A stretch of 64,000 nucleotides of DNA from Falsiroseomonas algicola (GCF_011040385.1 NZ_JAAIKB010000014.1:62001-126000), one strand, 5' to 3'. Positions 41,741 to 54,332 are shown, counted from the stretch's first letter. Translations and numbers: made by a program. Notes: generated by a model from the letters alone, not told the origin.

Positions 41741-44068
41741 TCAGGCGGCCTTGGCGGCCTGGATCGCCTTCCACACCGTCTCGGGCGTGGCGGGCATGTC
41801 CATGTGGGTGATGCCGACCGGCGTGAGCGCATCGACCAGCGCATTCATCGCCGCCGGCGGGGAGCCCACGGCACCGGCCTCGCCCGCGCCCTTCACGCCG
41901 AGCGGATTGGTCTCGCAGGTCACCTCGATCAGGTCCACGTCGATGTCCGGCAGATCGTCGGCCCGCGGCAGCGCATAGTCCATGAAGGAGGCCGAGAGCA
42001 GCTGGCCGCTGCCATTGTCATAGGCCGTGCGCTCATGCAGCGCCTGGCCCAGGCCCTGCGCCACGCCGCCATGCACCTGGCCGCGCACGATCAGCGGATT
42101 CAGCGCATGGCCCACATCGTCCACCACGATGTAGCGGGGGACGGAGACGATGCCCGTCTCGGGGTCCACCTCGACCTCCGCCACGTGGCAGCCATTCGGG
42201 AAGGTGTGGGCCTCGATCTTGGCCGTCTCCATGGCGTCGAGCAGCAGGGTGGACTGCCCCGCCGCGACCCGCTTCCGCTGGATGGCGGCGAGTTCCAGGA
42301 TGCCGACGCCCTTGTCCGTGCCTGCCACGTCGAAGCGGCCGGCGGCCGGCGTGAATTCGATGTCGGCGACGGAGGTTTCCAGATGCTCCGCCGCGGCCTG
42401 CTTGCCCTTCTCGATCACGCTCGCGGTGGTGACGAGGATGGCCTGGCCTTCGGAGTAGAGGCTGCGGGCGCCGCCGGTGCCGCCGCCCTCGGGCAGCGTC
42501 TCGCTGTCGCCCTGCTTCACCCGGATTTTCTCGAGTGGCACGCCAAGTTCGTGCTGGGTGAGCATGGCATAGGCGGTCTCATGGCCCTGGCCGGTGGATT
42601 GCGTGCCGACATAGACATCGACGTAGCCATCCTCCGCGAAGACGACCTTGGCGTTCTCCGTGGGGCCACCGCCGGTGGCTTCCAGGTAATAGGCGAGGCC
42701 GATGCCGCGGCGCTTGCCCTGCTTCTCCGCCTCCGCCCGCCGCGCCGGGAAGCCCGCCCAGTCGATCTTGGCGAGCGCGCTGTCCATCAACTGGAGGAAA
42801 TCGCCGCTGTCGTAGCGCTGGCCCATGGCGGAGACGAAGGGCATCGCGGCCTGCGTCACCATGTTGCGGCGGCGAAGCTCGATGCGGTCGATCTTCAACT
42901 CGCGCGCCGCGGCGTCGATCAGGCGCTCGACCAGGTAGTTGCTCTCCGGCCGGCCCGCGCCGCGATAGGCATCGACGGGGACGGTGTTGGTCAGCACGCC
43001 GATGACGTTGGCGTAGATCGCCTCGAACCCATAGACGCTGGCCAGCACCTTGGTGCCGGCGCCGGTCGGGATGAAGGGCGCGAAGGTGGAGAGGTAGGCG
43101 CCCATATTGGCGTAGTTGCGCGTGCGCAGCGCCAGGAACTTGCCGTCGGCGTCGGTCGCCAGCTCACCCAGCGTGATGTTGTCGCGGCCATGGGTGTCGG
43201 ACTGGAAGGCCTCCGACCGTTCGCTGGTCCACTTCACGGGGCGGCCGACCTGCTTCGCCGCGAAGGCGACGAGGACGTGCTCGGCATAGAGGTAGAGCTT
43301 CATGCCGAAGCCGCCGCCGACATCGGGGGTGATGACGCGGACATTCTCCGGCGGGATCTTGAAGACATTGCCCGCGAGCAGGTTCTTCACCAGCCAGGAG
43401 CCCTGGGTGTTGGTGTGCAGCGTCAGCTTGTCGCCTTCCCAGGCAGCGACCGCGGCGCGGGTTTCCATGCTGGCGACGACGACGCGGTTGTTCACGACGG
43501 TCAGGCGCGTGACATGCGCCGCCCGGGCGAAGGCCGCTTCCGTCTTGGCCTTGTCGCCGGCTTCCCAGTCGAAGGCGACGTTGCTGGCCGCCCCTTCCCA
43601 GACCTGCGGCTGGCCGGCTTCCCAGGCGGTGGCGAGGTCCGTCGCGGCGGGCAGCACCTCGTAATCCACCATCACCGCTTCCGCGCCGTCCCGCGCGGCC
43701 TGGGCGGATTCCGCCACGATGAAGGCGACGGGGTCGCCGACATGGCGGACGGTGTCGGTGGCCAGCGCCAGGCGCGGCGTGTTGGCGCGCGGCGTGCCGT
43801 CCTTGTTCTTCAGCGGGATCACGCAGGGCACCTCGCCGAGGCCCGCCGCCTGCAGGTCCGCGCCCGTGATCACCGCCAGCACGCCCGGCACGGCCTTGGC
43901 CGCGCTGGTGTCGAGGCTGGTGATCTTCGCATGGGCATGGGGGCTGCGGAGCACGACGCCCACGGCTTCCCCTTCCATGGCGATGTCGTCGGTGTAGCGG
44001 CCCCGTCCCGTCAGCAGGCGGGGATCCTCCACGCGCCGCACCGATTGGCTCAACCCGAACTTCGCCAT
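41741..44068 (-). CDS. Xanthine/CO dehydrogenase-family molybdopterin-binding subunit
   Basis: Large subunit (775 residues) of the molybdenum hydroxylase family. Mo-cofactor motifs are visible: GGGFGMK (251-257), the active-site loop AYRGAGRPE (367-375), and a catalytic Glu in GVKGAGEAG (about residue 730). The loop type AYRGAGR is that of form II CO-dehydrogenase-like enzymes; form I CoxL has AYRCSFR. Its medium (FAD) and small (2Fe-2S) subunits are normally adjacent, but none is visible here. The substrate is therefore unknown. The ATG at 44068 gives the family start MAKFGLSQSVRRVEDPRLL. Confidence 0.88.
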   Translation of the reverse strand: MAKFGLSQSVRRVEDPRLLTGRGRYTDDIAMEGEAVGVVLRSPHAHAKITSLDTSAAKAVPGVLAVITGADLQAAGLGEVPCVIPLKNKDGTPRANTPRLALATDTVRHVGDPVAFIVAESAQAARDGAEAVMVDYEVLPAATDLATAWEAGQPQVWEGAASNVAFDWEAGDKAKTEAAFARAAHVTRLTVVNNRVVVASMETRAAVAAWEGDKLTLHTNTQGSWLVKNLLAGNVFKIPPENVRVITPDVGGGFGMKLYLYAEHVLVAFAAKQVGRPVKWTSERSEAFQSDTHGRDNITLGELATDADGKFLALRTRNYANMGAYLSTFAPFIPTGAGTKVLASVYGFEAIYANVIGVLTNTVPVDAYRGAGRPESNYLVERLIDAAARELKIDRIELRRRNMVTQAAMPFVSAMGQRYDSGDFLQLMDSALAKIDWAGFPARRAEAEKQGKRRGIGLAYYLEATGGGPTENAKVVFAEDGYVDVYVGTQSTGQGHETAYAMLTQHELGVPLEKIRVKQGDSETLPEGGGTGGARSLYSEGQAILVTTASVIEKGKQAAAEHLETSVADIEFTPAAGRFDVAGTDKGVGILELAAIQRKRVAAGQSTLLLDAMETAKIEAHTFPNGCHVAEVEVDPETGIVSVPRYIVVDDVGHALNPLIVRGQVHGGVAQGLGQALHERTAYDNGSGQLLSASFMDYALPRADDLPDIDVDLIEVTCETNPLGVKGAGEAGAVGSPPAAMNALVDALTPVGITHMDMPATPETVWKAIQAAKAA

Positions 44069-44188
44069 GGCTCTCGTTCCCCAGACTCTTATGCCCGCCA
44101 TCATCTGCGATCTTTGGGGGGATCGAAAAGGGGGGCCGGCAACCCGCCAAGGGGGCGCGGCGTTCGCGACCCGGAAGGAGTGCACCCC

Positions 44189-44614
44189 ATGCACCGATCG
44201 ATTGCGCTTGCCCTGGCCGTCGCGCTGGGCGCGGCACCCGCTCTGGCCCAAACCCCGGCGCCGCCGGCCAATGGCAATGCTTCCGCCGCCCAGGTCGAGG
44301 CCATGCGCACGCTGCGCGAGGCGGAGGAAGGGCTGCGGGACGTGCTGAAGCGGCTGGAGGAGGGGACCATCCCCGCCAGCGGCGCGACATCGCGCCTCCG
44401 CCAGGCGTTGAACGAGGTGGAGCGCGCCATGCTGCGCCTGCCCGCCGATTCCCGCCGCGGCGCGCCCTGGCAGACCGCGGTGAAGGAGGTGTCGGAGGCC
44501 ATGGCGATGGTGCGGGAGGAAGGCGGCGACGTGGCCGCCGCCCGCACCGCGGCCGGGGAGGCGCTGGCGACGCTCCCGGCGCTGGCGGGGGCGGAGACGG
44601 GGACGGGCGGATAG
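44189..44614 (+). CDS. Small secreted helical protein, unknown
   Basis: A 141-residue protein not recognised. It has a signal peptide (MHRSIALALAVALGAAP, cleavage after ALAQ) and a mature helical region rich in Ala, Glu and Arg (QVEAMRTLREAEEGLRDVLK, SRLRQALNEVERAMLRLP). Likely periplasmic. The ATG follows GGAAGGAG. It diverges from the Mo-subunit gene and is followed by another small unknown gene. Confidence 0.65.
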   Translation: MHRSIALALAVALGAAPALAQTPAPPANGNASAAQVEAMRTLREAEEGLRDVLKRLEEGTIPASGATSRLRQALNEVERAMLRLPADSRRGAPWQTAVKEVSEAMAMVREEGGDVAAARTAAGEALATLPALAGAETGTGG

Positions 44615-44652
44615 TAACCAACTCTTCATCCCTGCTGGCGCAGGCTTCAGGG

Positions 44653-45018
44653 ATGACCGAGACCGACCTTGCACGCGAGGCCCGGCAGAACATCGCCCGG
44701 CACCTTGCCGACCTCCACCGCCTGCACATCCAGCTCGCCACCGACAGCCGCGCGCTGAAGGCGCTGACGCTCAGCGGGCGCGCCCAGGCCGAGATCGAGA
44801 TCGCCGCGGAGATGCTGGAGCAGTACATGGCGGCGACCGGCGCCTTCCTCGAGAACATGCGCGGCCGCTACGAGGCGCGGCTCGGCCTGTTGCGGCGGGG
44901 AGAGCCGACGGGGGTGGAAGCGGTGCCGGGGCAGGGGGCGCTGGGGCATGGCGCCTTCTGGTACGCCTTCTCCCGCCTCTGCTCGGTGCTGCGGATGGCG
45001 GAGCGGCGATCCGGCTAA
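44653..45018 (+). CDS. Hypothetical small cytoplasmic protein
   Basis: A 121-residue protein, not recognised. It is predicted mainly helical, charged and without signal peptide or transmembrane segment (MTETDLAREARQNIARHLAD, AQAEIEIAAEMLEQYM). The gap to the preceding gene is 38 bases. Coding is supported by codon bias and a good frame, but function cannot be given. Confidence 0.55.
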   Translation: MTETDLAREARQNIARHLADLHRLHIQLATDSRALKALTLSGRAQAEIEIAAEMLEQYMAATGAFLENMRGRYEARLGLLRRGEPTGVEAVPGQGALGHGAFWYAFSRLCSVLRMAERRSG

Positions 45019-45189
45019 GGCGGTTTTAGGGATACTGCGCCTTTAGCCGTTTAGCCGATTTATGCACCTTTAGTCGCGTTTTCGCGTGTTCCAGGGCCGC
45101 TGGCCGCTCGGCGGGAACGTCGCGATATCAGCGGCTTGCAACGTCCGCCCGCCGCGTGCCCGGCGCGGTGGGACAGCCTCGGCGCCTGT

Positions 45190-45234
45190 CTCAAATAAGA
45201 AGCGGAGCCCTGGCCGGGTGGCCATGGCTCCGCC
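45190..45234 (-). terminator. Intrinsic terminator of the cupin gene
   Basis: Read on the minus strand, downstream of the cupin stop, a long hairpin (outer stem GCGGAGCC and GGCTCCGC, inner stem GGCC pairs) is followed by TTCTTATTT, a proper U-rich tail. The stem spans 45202-45233. Confidence 0.75.
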
Positions 45235-45285
45235 CTTGGTGGCAGGAACATAACGCGAATTGCTGGCCGGCGCCAGCGCAAACGG

Positions 45286-45801
45286 TCAGGAGTAGCCCTT
45301 GCCCTCCGGGGTGGCGGCCTGCTCCCGCGCTTCCTCCTGCGCGCCCTGGTCGACCTTCTTCATGCGCCCTTCCGGCAGCTTGCCGTCCTCCATCTCGCCG
45401 GTCGGGGTCGCCTCGGTCGCCTCGGCGGCGGGTTCGAAATCGAAATCGCCGTCGGAGGATTGCCAGGACTGCACGGTCAGCACCTTCGCGCCGCCGCGGC
45501 TTTCATGCGGGCCATGCACCACGCCGGCGGCCTGGGTGGTGAAGCCGCCGATGGGCAGCGCCTCCCCGCCATCGGTCAGGTCTCCTTCCAGCAGGTAGTG
45601 CATTTCCGCCCCGGCGCGGTGGCAATGGGCGGGGATGACGCCGCCGGCGGGGATATGGACGATGCTGGTCACCACGCCGCGGCCGGCATCCTCGTTGAGG
45701 ATCTGGATGCGGAAGGTGCCGCCGGTCGCGCCCGGTATCATGAAGGGCGCGGGCTCCACGCTCTCCGCCGCCAGCCTCAGGCTGCGCTGGTCCATCGTCA
45801 T
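45286..45801 (-). CDS. Cupin domain protein
   Basis: A 171-residue protein with a single beta-barrel cupin domain: the first motif is in [20 protein letters not shown] (His pair) with downstream [10 protein letters not shown], and the second in [12 protein letters not shown]. The two metal-binding motifs are intact in part, so a mononuclear metal site is possible. The C-terminus is acidic then basic ([14 protein letters not shown]). The role is unknown. It diverges from rnhB and ends in a T-tailed terminator. Confidence 0.8.
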   Translation of the reverse strand: MTMDQRSLRLAAESVEPAPFMIPGATGGTFRIQILNEDAGRGVVTSIVHIPAGGVIPAHCHRAGAEMHYLLEGDLTDGGEALPIGGFTTQAAGVVHGPHESRGGAKVLTVQSWQSSDGDFDFEPAAEATEATPTGEMEDGKLPEGRMKKVDQGAQEEAREQAATPEGKGYS

Positions 45802-45869
45802 TCTCCCGTTCCTTGGTGGGCGAACGCGGCGTGATGGCGCGGGGTTGCGGGGGGCGGTATGCAGGGGGG

Positions 45870-46505
45870 ATGCCGGATTATGCGCTGGAATCGGAAGAAG
45901 GGGGCCTGGTCGCGGGCCTCGACGAGGTCGGGCGCGGGCCGCTGGCCGGGCCGGTCCTGGCCGCGGCCGCCGTCTTCCTGGCCGCGCCTTCCCCCGCGCT
46001 CGCGGCGATCCTGGATGACAGCAAGAAATTGACCGCCGCCCGGCGGGACCGCGCCTTCGCCGCGCTGCATGAAGCGCGACGGCGTGGGGAGATCGTCTTC
46101 GCCATCGCCGGTGCCTCCGCCGTGGAGATCGGGCGGCTCAACATCCTCCGCGCCAGCCACCTGGCCATGGCGCGCGCCCTGGCGCGGCTGCCGGTGGTGC
46201 CGGACCTCGCGCTGGTGGATGGCCACCTGGCGCCGAGGCTGCCCTGCCGGGTCCGCTGCGTGGTGGGGGGCGATGGGGTGAGCCTGTCCATCGCCGCGGC
46301 CTCCATCCTGGCCAAGGTCACGCGGGACCGGGCGATGGCGCGGCTCGATGCCCGCCATCCCGGCTGGGGCTTCGCCACCAACCAGGGCTACCCGACGGCG
46401 TCGCACCGCGCGCGCCTGGCGGAGGTGGGGCCGACGCGCCACCATCGGCGGGGATTTTCGCCCGTGGACCAGGCATCGCTGCGGCTTGTGGCGCCGATCG
46501 GTTGA
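45870..46505 (+). CDS. rnhB: Ribonuclease HII
   Basis: Type 2 RNase H (211 residues) that removes ribonucleotides from DNA and cleaves RNA-DNA hybrids. The catalytic acidic residues are in [14 protein letters not shown] (Asp16 and Glu17) with later Asp in [19 protein letters not shown] and [15 protein letters not shown] are family motifs. ATG 45870 (MPDYALESE) gives the expected length. It is followed 62 bases later by ccrM. Confidence 0.95.
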   Translation: MPDYALESEEGGLVAGLDEVGRGPLAGPVLAAAAVFLAAPSPALAAILDDSKKLTAARRDRAFAALHEARRRGEIVFAIAGASAVEIGRLNILRASHLAMARALARLPVVPDLALVDGHLAPRLPCRVRCVVGGDGVSLSIAAASILAKVTRDRAMARLDARHPGWGFATNQGYPTASHRARLAEVGPTRHHRRGFSPVDQASLRLVAPIG

Positions 46506-46511
46506 CGGCGC

Positions 46512-46544
46512 GACTCGGCGCCGCGCATGGTGGGGGCTCGATTC
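46512..46544 (+). promoter_or_regulatory. Two GANTC sites in leader of ccrM
   Basis: GACTC at 46512-46516 and GATTC at 46540-46544 lie 52-56 and 24-28 bases upstream of the ccrM ATG. CcrM methylates GANTC, and in Caulobacter methylation of such sites in its own promoter region adjusts its timing. Regulation here is by analogy. Confidence 0.5.
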
Positions 46545-46567
46545 GCAGTGGGGTTGCTGGCGTCACG

Positions 46568-47656
46568 ATGGGTACCGGTCTCGACCTGCCGCTGGACGAG
46601 GTGATGGTCGGCGACTGCATCGCGATGCTGCGGCGCCTGCCGCCGGCTTCCGTGCACGCCGTCTTCGCCGACCCGCCCTACAACCTCCAGCTGAAGGGCG
46701 AGCTGCGCCGGCCCGATGACAGCATCGTCGATGGCGTGGACGATGCCTGGGACCAGTTCAGCGATTTCGCGGCCTATGACGCCTTCACCCGGGAATGGCT
46801 GACGGAATGCCGCCGGGTGCTGCGCAAGGACGGCACGCTGTGGGTGGTGGGCAGCTACCACAACGTCTTCCGGCTCGGCACGGCGATGCAGGACCTCGGC
46901 TTCTGGATCCTGAACGACGTGATCTGGCGCAAGGCGAACCCGATGCCGAATTTCCGGGGCCGGCGCTTCACCAATGCGCATGAGACGCTGATCTGGGCCG
47001 CCCGCGGCGCCGAAAGCCGCTACCGCTTCAACTACGCCGCCATGAAGTCCCTGAACGACGACGTGCAGATGCGGAGCGACTGGTATTTCCCGCTCTGCAC
47101 CGGCGCGGAGCGGCTGCGGGGGGAGGACGGCAAGAAGCTGCACCCGACCCAGAAGCCGGAGGCGCTGCTGCACCGCGTGCTGGTGTCCTGCACCCAACCC
47201 GGGGAGGTGGTGCTGGACCCTTTCCTCGGCACCGGGACCACGGCCGCCGTCGCCAAGCGGCTGGGGCGCCGCTTCATCGGGATCGAGCGGGACGAGGGCT
47301 ATGCCGCCGCCGCCAAGGCACGGATCGAGGCGGTGGAGGCGATGCCGGAGAGTGCCGCGCTGGCGCTGCCGAACAAGCGCGAGCAGCCGCGGGTCGCCTT
47401 CGGGCTGCTGGTGGAACGCGGGCTGGTGCCGGCGGGGACCACGCTGACGGACCGGCACAAGCGCTGGCGGGCGGTCGTCGGCGCCGATGGCACGCTGCGC
47501 TGCGGCCAGGCGACGGGGTCCATCCACAAGGTGGGCGCGGAGCTGCAGCAGGCGCCATCCTGCAATGGCTGGACCTTCTGGCACATCGAGGGGCGAGACG
47601 GGCGGCTGCGGCTGATCGACGAGATCCGGACGGAGATCGCCTCGCAGGGGCTGTAG
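46568..47656 (+). CDS. ccrM: Cell-cycle adenine DNA methyltransferase CcrM (GANTC)
   Basis: Beta-class adenine methyltransferase of 362 residues that methylates GANTC sites and marks replication state in alphaproteobacteria. The catalytic motif IV is [10 protein letters not shown] (residues 33-42), motif I is in [11 protein letters not shown] near residue 215, and the C-terminal RAMA domain (about 265-362) has the conserved ending. The ATG was chosen because CcrM proteins begin just before the [12 protein letters not shown] segment; a longer frame from 46502 lacks homology. Confidence 0.95.
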   Translation: MGTGLDLPLDEVMVGDCIAMLRRLPPASVHAVFADPPYNLQLKGELRRPDDSIVDGVDDAWDQFSDFAAYDAFTREWLTECRRVLRKDGTLWVVGSYHNVFRLGTAMQDLGFWILNDVIWRKANPMPNFRGRRFTNAHETLIWAARGAESRYRFNYAAMKSLNDDVQMRSDWYFPLCTGAERLRGEDGKKLHPTQKPEALLHRVLVSCTQPGEVVLDPFLGTGTTAAVAKRLGRRFIGIERDEGYAAAAKARIEAVEAMPESAALALPNKREQPRVAFGLLVERGLVPAGTTLTDRHKRWRAVVGADGTLRCGQATGSIHKVGAELQQAPSCNGWTFWHIEGRDGRLRLIDEIRTEIASQGL

Positions 47657-47758
47657 CGAGCCGCGCAGGAAAGTCTCTCACCGTCGCGGAGGCCACGTCC
47701 TGAAGGGGGCGGTTAACCCGTGTCCCGCATCCTGGGCGCCGATCCCAGGAGAAGCGAC

Positions 47759-48016
47759 ATGTCCGAGAATTGCCTGTCCGTCCCGCGCCGGCTGACCGAG
47801 GCGGAGCTGGATGCCGCGGTGGGCGGCTATGGCTGGCTCTCCGACCCCCTGCAGGAGGCGCGCGACAGGATCGCGCGTGAGAATCCGGATGGCGCCTTCC
47901 AAGCCGGTGCTTCCGTGTCGGAACAGGCCGCGGATTTCGCGCGGCAGCAGACGGAGGATCGGCTTCGCGCGGCAATGGGAGATGCGCGGGGTTCCGCGTT
48001 GATCATGGATATCTGA
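47759..48016 (+). CDS. Small protein with double-glycine-like leader
   Basis: An 85-residue protein of no recognised family. The N-terminus LTEAELDAAVGG (residues 12-23) resembles the double-glycine leader of bacteriocins and other peptides cleaved by C39-type ABC exporters; the following core (YGWLSDPLQEARDRIAREN) is acidic and helical. A clear ribosome site (AGGAGAAG) precedes the ATG. An ABC exporter gene lies downstream on the opposite strand but lacks a C39 peptidase domain, so processing is unproven. Alternatively it could be an ordinary small cytoplasmic protein. Confidence 0.6.
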   Translation: MSENCLSVPRRLTEAELDAAVGGYGWLSDPLQEARDRIARENPDGAFQAGASVSEQAADFARQQTEDRLRAAMGDARGSALIMDI

Positions 48017-48042
48017 GACCGCCGAGCACATGGCGTGACCTG

Positions 48043-48202
48043 CGGCCGACACCGTCGGCCGAGGCCGCGACGGGTGCCCATGCGCGTTGCTGCGCAACGT
48101 GCATGGGGTCCCGGAACGCGGCCCGCCGCTTGTGCGTCACGCCGAAGGCGTGCCTGCGGCACGGTCACGGCACTGCCGTGACGCCAAGCGCGCGGAGCGC
48201 GC
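48043..48202. repeat. Array of five triloop hairpins
   Basis: Five inverted repeats, each with a three-base loop, follow in order: 48043-48061 (stem CGGCCGAC, loop ACC), 48078-48106 (13-bp stem with one G-T pair, loop TGC), 48138-48152 (CACGCC, loop GAA), 48164-48182 (GTCACGGC, loop ACT) and 48188-48202 (GCGCGC, loop GGA). They occupy most of the 245-base gap between two convergent genes. Sequences differ, so this is conserved form, not a simple repeat. Resembles 12438-12550. Confidence 0.7.
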
Positions 48203-48219
48203 GCCCGGCGCCTGAGGGC

Positions 48220-48261
48220 AAAAAAAAGATACCAACGAGTCGCTGAAAGCGGCCGGTGGTA

Positions 48262-48263
<2 letters not shown>
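48220..48263 (-). terminator. Intrinsic terminator of ABC exporter gene
   Basis: On the minus strand, GATACCA pairs with TGGTATC (48228-48263), with a nested CGCT-TTC-AGCG hairpin, and is followed by a run of eight Ts (48220-48227). It overlaps the stop codon of the ABC exporter gene, a textbook intrinsic terminator. Confidence 0.85.
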
Positions 48264-50130
<1,867 letters not shown>

Positions 50131-50161
50131 GAAGGCAGAACGCGCCGATGCGGCGCGGGCG

Positions 50162-50674
50162 TCAACTCACGGGCCTCGTCCAGTCGCGCATCCGCGGGTC
50201 GTCGCGCATGTCATGCGTCAGCCAGACCATGCGGTCCAGGAACCACATCTTGGCGCCGAGGGCGGTGGCGAGGCCCGACAGGGCCAGCACCCCGTCCAGC
50301 CGGATGAGCCCCCAGGCCAGCGCCACCCCGCCCAGCGCCGCCAGCGCGTTGAGCAGGTGGGGCAGGAGGCGGTGGTGCGGCGGCACCGGATGGTCCGGCC
50401 GCGAGAGCCACAGCCTTTCGCCGATCACGGCGCGCGATGCCCAGTTGTCGGTGCTGGCGGGCGGGGCGAAGGCGCGGGGATTCGCCCAGGTCCAGCCCAG
50501 CAGCATCGCCGCGGGCAGCAGGGCCCAGGCACCGATCCACTCCCGGCTCCAGGCCGTGAGCGCCAGGGCGGGCAGGATGGGAATCCGGGTCCAGACGCTC
50601 CAGGGATTCGCATGGCGCGCCCAGGCGCGTTCATCCATGCGGTGGGCGCGGGCGATGAGCGCTTCCAGGGTCAT
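50162..50674 (-). CDS. Small membrane protein, DUF6653-like
   Basis: A 170-residue protein with about four hydrophobic helices (IPILPALALTAWSREWIGAW, LNALAALGGVALAWGLIRL). The segment ERAWARHANPWSVWTR resembles the DUF6653 family as I recall it; this is tentative. Function unknown. It lies 31 bases upstream of the ABC exporter gene and may be cotranscribed with it. Confidence 0.6.
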   Translation of the reverse strand: MTLEALIARAHRMDERAWARHANPWSVWTRIPILPALALTAWSREWIGAWALLPAAMLLGWTWANPRAFAPPASTDNWASRAVIGERLWLSRPDHPVPPHHRLLPHLLNALAALGGVALAWGLIRLDGVLALSGLATALGAKMWFLDRMVWLTHDMRDDPRMRDWTRPVS

Positions 50675-50921
50675 GGCCTGGATGTATGGCGCGGAAGGGA
50701 TGATGCCGGGGGGCGGCGGGGACGGGTCTGGCGTGCAGAAGGCGCCGATGCACCCCTGGCGTCGATGATCCCCTCAGCGACATTGCTGGCGCCGAGTTGA
50801 GGGGCGTCTAACTTATTGTTTTTCAATGACAAGAATCGTTATCGGCATCGCGCGGGGCCGATTGCGGTGGTCATGGATGAAAAAATTGTCATAACGCCGC
50901 AAACACTGCCGGAGGCTTTCC

Positions 50922-52092
<1,171 letters not shown>

Positions 52093-52118
<26 letters not shown>

Positions 52119-52172
52119 GCGCCCAGCCGGGCGCGGAGAGCCTAAGCGCCCCGCCGGGCGCGGGGGGCCTGA
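52093..52172. repeat. 27-bp tandem repeat, three copies, across nhaA stop
   Basis: Units at 52093-52119, 52120-52146 and 52147-52172 share the pattern CGCCCAGCCGGGCGCGG then GGCCTAAG, each with an internal palindrome. The first copy ends the nhaA reading frame. The last two fill the gap to the convergent chemoreceptor gene and could form terminator-like hairpins. Confidence 0.85.
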
Positions 52173-52175
52173 CGC

Positions 52176-54254
52176 TCACGCCGCCTGGCGGATTTCCGCC
52201 AGGAAGCCGTCGACCTTCGCGCGCAGCACGTCGGCCTGGCGCGACAGGCCGGCGGAGGCGTCGCGGAGGCCGGCGCTGGCGGCCAGCGTCGTCTCCGCGC
52301 CCTCCCGCGCCTGCGCCGTCTGCGCCGTCAGTTCCTGGGTGCTGGCGGCGGTCTCGGCGATGGCGCGGCCGATCTCCTGCGTCGCGGCGGATTGCTCCTC
52401 CGCCGCCGCGGCGACCTGCGTCGCGATGGCGGAGAGTTCCTCGATCGTCTGGCCGATGCCGCGGATGGCGGTGACGGCGCGGCCGGTTTCCGCCTGCATG
52501 GCGGCGATCTGGCTGGTGATCTGCTCGGTCGCCGTCGCGGTCTGCGCGGCCAGCGCCTTCACCTCCCCGGCGACGACGGCGAAGCCCTTGCCGGCATCGC
52601 CGGCGCGCGCGGCCTCGATCGTGGCATTGAGCGCCAGCAGGTTGGTCTGGCCGGCGATGGAGTTGATCAGGCCGATGACGTCGCCGATGCGATTGGCGAC
52701 ATCGGCGAGGCCGGCGACGGCCTGGTTGCTGACCTGCGCATCGCGGGAGGCCTGCTGCGCGAGCTTCGCGGATTGCGTCACCTGATGGGCGACCTCCGCG
52801 ATGCTGGCGGCGAGCTGCTCCGCCGACATGGCGACGGTCTCGGTGTGGTTGGCGGTGGTGTCCACCGCGCGGGTCATGGCATCGGCCTGGGCGCGGGCGC
52901 CTGCGGCGGCATCGCCCATGCGGCCTGCGGTTTCATCGAGCGGCGCGGCGGCGCCGGCGACGGCGCCGAGCACATCGGCCACCTCCGCCTCGAACCGCCG
53001 GACCAGGGCCTGGGTGGCGTCGGCGCGGGCGGCCTTGGCCTGCTGCTCGGCGGCTGCCTCGGCGGCGACGCGGACGGCCTCCAGCGCGTTGCGGCGCAGC
53101 ACCTCCACCGCCTGGGCCATGCCGCCGATCTCATCCGCCCGGGCCTGGTCGGGGACGGCGATGTCGTTCTCCCCCTGCGCCAGACGCTGCACCACGCCGG
53201 TCAGGCGCTCCACCGGCGCCACGACGCGGCGGACCAGCAGCCAGCCGAGGCCGGCCAGCACCAGGCCGACGGCGAGCGCGGCGGAGAGCACGATGGCCAG
53301 CATCGCATCGGCGCGGGCTTCCGCGGCGGCGGCCTGCGCGGCGGCTTCCGCCAGCGCGGCGTCGCGCACCTGCAGCAGCACCTGCAGCCCCGGCGTCGCG
53401 AAGGCGGTGAAGGCGGCGCTGGTCATGGGGTAGGTGGCGCCGGCGCGCCCGGCCTCGATCAGCGCCAGGGTCTGGCGCGTGATGTCGCCGAAATAGCGGG
53501 CCTCGACCTCCTGGATCGCGGCGGAAAGGCGGGGCGTGCCGTCGATCAGCCCGGCCACCATCTTCACCCGCGCCCAGGTCGCCTCCACCAGGCGGGAGGC
53601 GCCATTGGCGGTGTCGAGCTCCGCCGGCGTCATGGCACGGTTGCTGTTCAGCGCGGTGGCGAGGGCGACGATGCGGCGGCTGGCCTGGTCGCGCAGGTCC
53701 CAGGTGAGGCGCGCGACGAGCATGAGGTCGCCGAGCGAGCCATCCGTGCGGGTCAGCAGGCGGTGGCTGTCGTTCAGCGCGGCGGTGACCTGGCCGAGGA
53801 TCTGGTCATAGACCGCCTGCGGCCGGGCGCGGATGGCGGGATCGCGCTGGGCGAGCGGCAGCACTGCCGCGGGGTCCATGGCGCGGCGCAGCTCCGCCAG
53901 CACGGGGATGGCGGCCTGAAGCCGCTCGGCATGGGCGGCGCCGGTGGCGGAGGCGCGGAGGCTGGCGATGGCGGGTGCCAGGGCCGCATCGGTATCGGCC
54001 TTGATGGCGGTCAGGCGCCCGACCGTATCGGCCTCCGCGGCGCCGGAGGCGTTCATGCGGATCACGTAGTTGCCGCGCTCGATCACCAGCCTCTCGGTCA
54101 GCTTCATCAGCGTGGTGGCGGCGTCCGTGGTCCGGGCGGCATCGGCCGCGGCGCGGCTGGCCTGCCACTGCTCCACCCCCGCGATCGTCGCCACGGCGCC
54201 GCCGATGCCGGCGATGCCGAGCATCACGAGGGAGAAGAGCATCTTGATGCGCAT
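52176..54254 (-). CDS. Methyl-accepting chemotaxis protein
   Basis: Chemoreceptor of 692 residues. Transmembrane helix 1 (about residues 6-26, [20 protein letters not shown]), a large helical periplasmic domain, transmembrane helix 2 (about 318-340), a HAMP linker ([20 protein letters not shown]), then the signalling domain with the conserved tip [20 protein letters not shown]. Ligand unknown. It may feed the chemotaxis system for the flagellum encoded at 27-36 kb. Start ATG without a strong ribosome site. Confidence 0.93.
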   Translation of the reverse strand: MRIKMLFSLVMLGIAGIGGAVATIAGVEQWQASRAAADAARTTDAATTLMKLTERLVIERGNYVIRMNASGAAEADTVGRLTAIKADTDAALAPAIASLRASATGAAHAERLQAAIPVLAELRRAMDPAAVLPLAQRDPAIRARPQAVYDQILGQVTAALNDSHRLLTRTDGSLGDLMLVARLTWDLRDQASRRIVALATALNSNRAMTPAELDTANGASRLVEATWARVKMVAGLIDGTPRLSAAIQEVEARYFGDITRQTLALIEAGRAGATYPMTSAAFTAFATPGLQVLLQVRDAALAEAAAQAAAAEARADAMLAIVLSAALAVGLVLAGLGWLLVRRVVAPVERLTGVVQRLAQGENDIAVPDQARADEIGGMAQAVEVLRRNALEAVRVAAEAAAEQQAKAARADATQALVRRFEAEVADVLGAVAGAAAPLDETAGRMGDAAAGARAQADAMTRAVDTTANHTETVAMSAEQLAASIAEVAHQVTQSAKLAQQASRDAQVSNQAVAGLADVANRIGDVIGLINSIAGQTNLLALNATIEAARAGDAGKGFAVVAGEVKALAAQTATATEQITSQIAAMQAETGRAVTAIRGIGQTIEELSAIATQVAAAAEEQSAATQEIGRAIAETAASTQELTAQTAQAREGAETTLAASAGLRDASAGLSRQADVLRAKVDGFLAEIRQAA

Positions 54255-54332
54255 GGGAAATCCGCCGGTCGTCTCACGGAGACGTTATCCCGTCGGCGTT
54301 GCCAGATTGATAACCCGGGGACCGGGCAGGGA

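Noticed and set aside
41804-44614. 936-codon plus-strand frame opposite the molybdopterin subunit
   Set aside because: It contains the real small secreted gene only as its last part in frame; the rest is shadow.
45060-45281. 73-codon minus-strand frame after the cupin gene
   Set aside because: No ribosome site, Arg/Pro-rich composition and overlap with the terminator hairpin.
45019-45285. Small RNA gene such as 6S or a tRNA remnant
   Set aside because: The stem-loops are explained by the cupin terminator; no tRNA cloverleaf or conserved 6S features were recognised.
48043-48202. CRISPR array
   Set aside because: The hairpins do not share a repeat sequence and there are no regular spacers or cas genes.
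50813-50921. Fur-like or NhaR-like operator upstream of nhaA
   Set aside because: The A/T-richer patch with ATGACAAGAATCGTTAT is only partly symmetric and matches no operator well.
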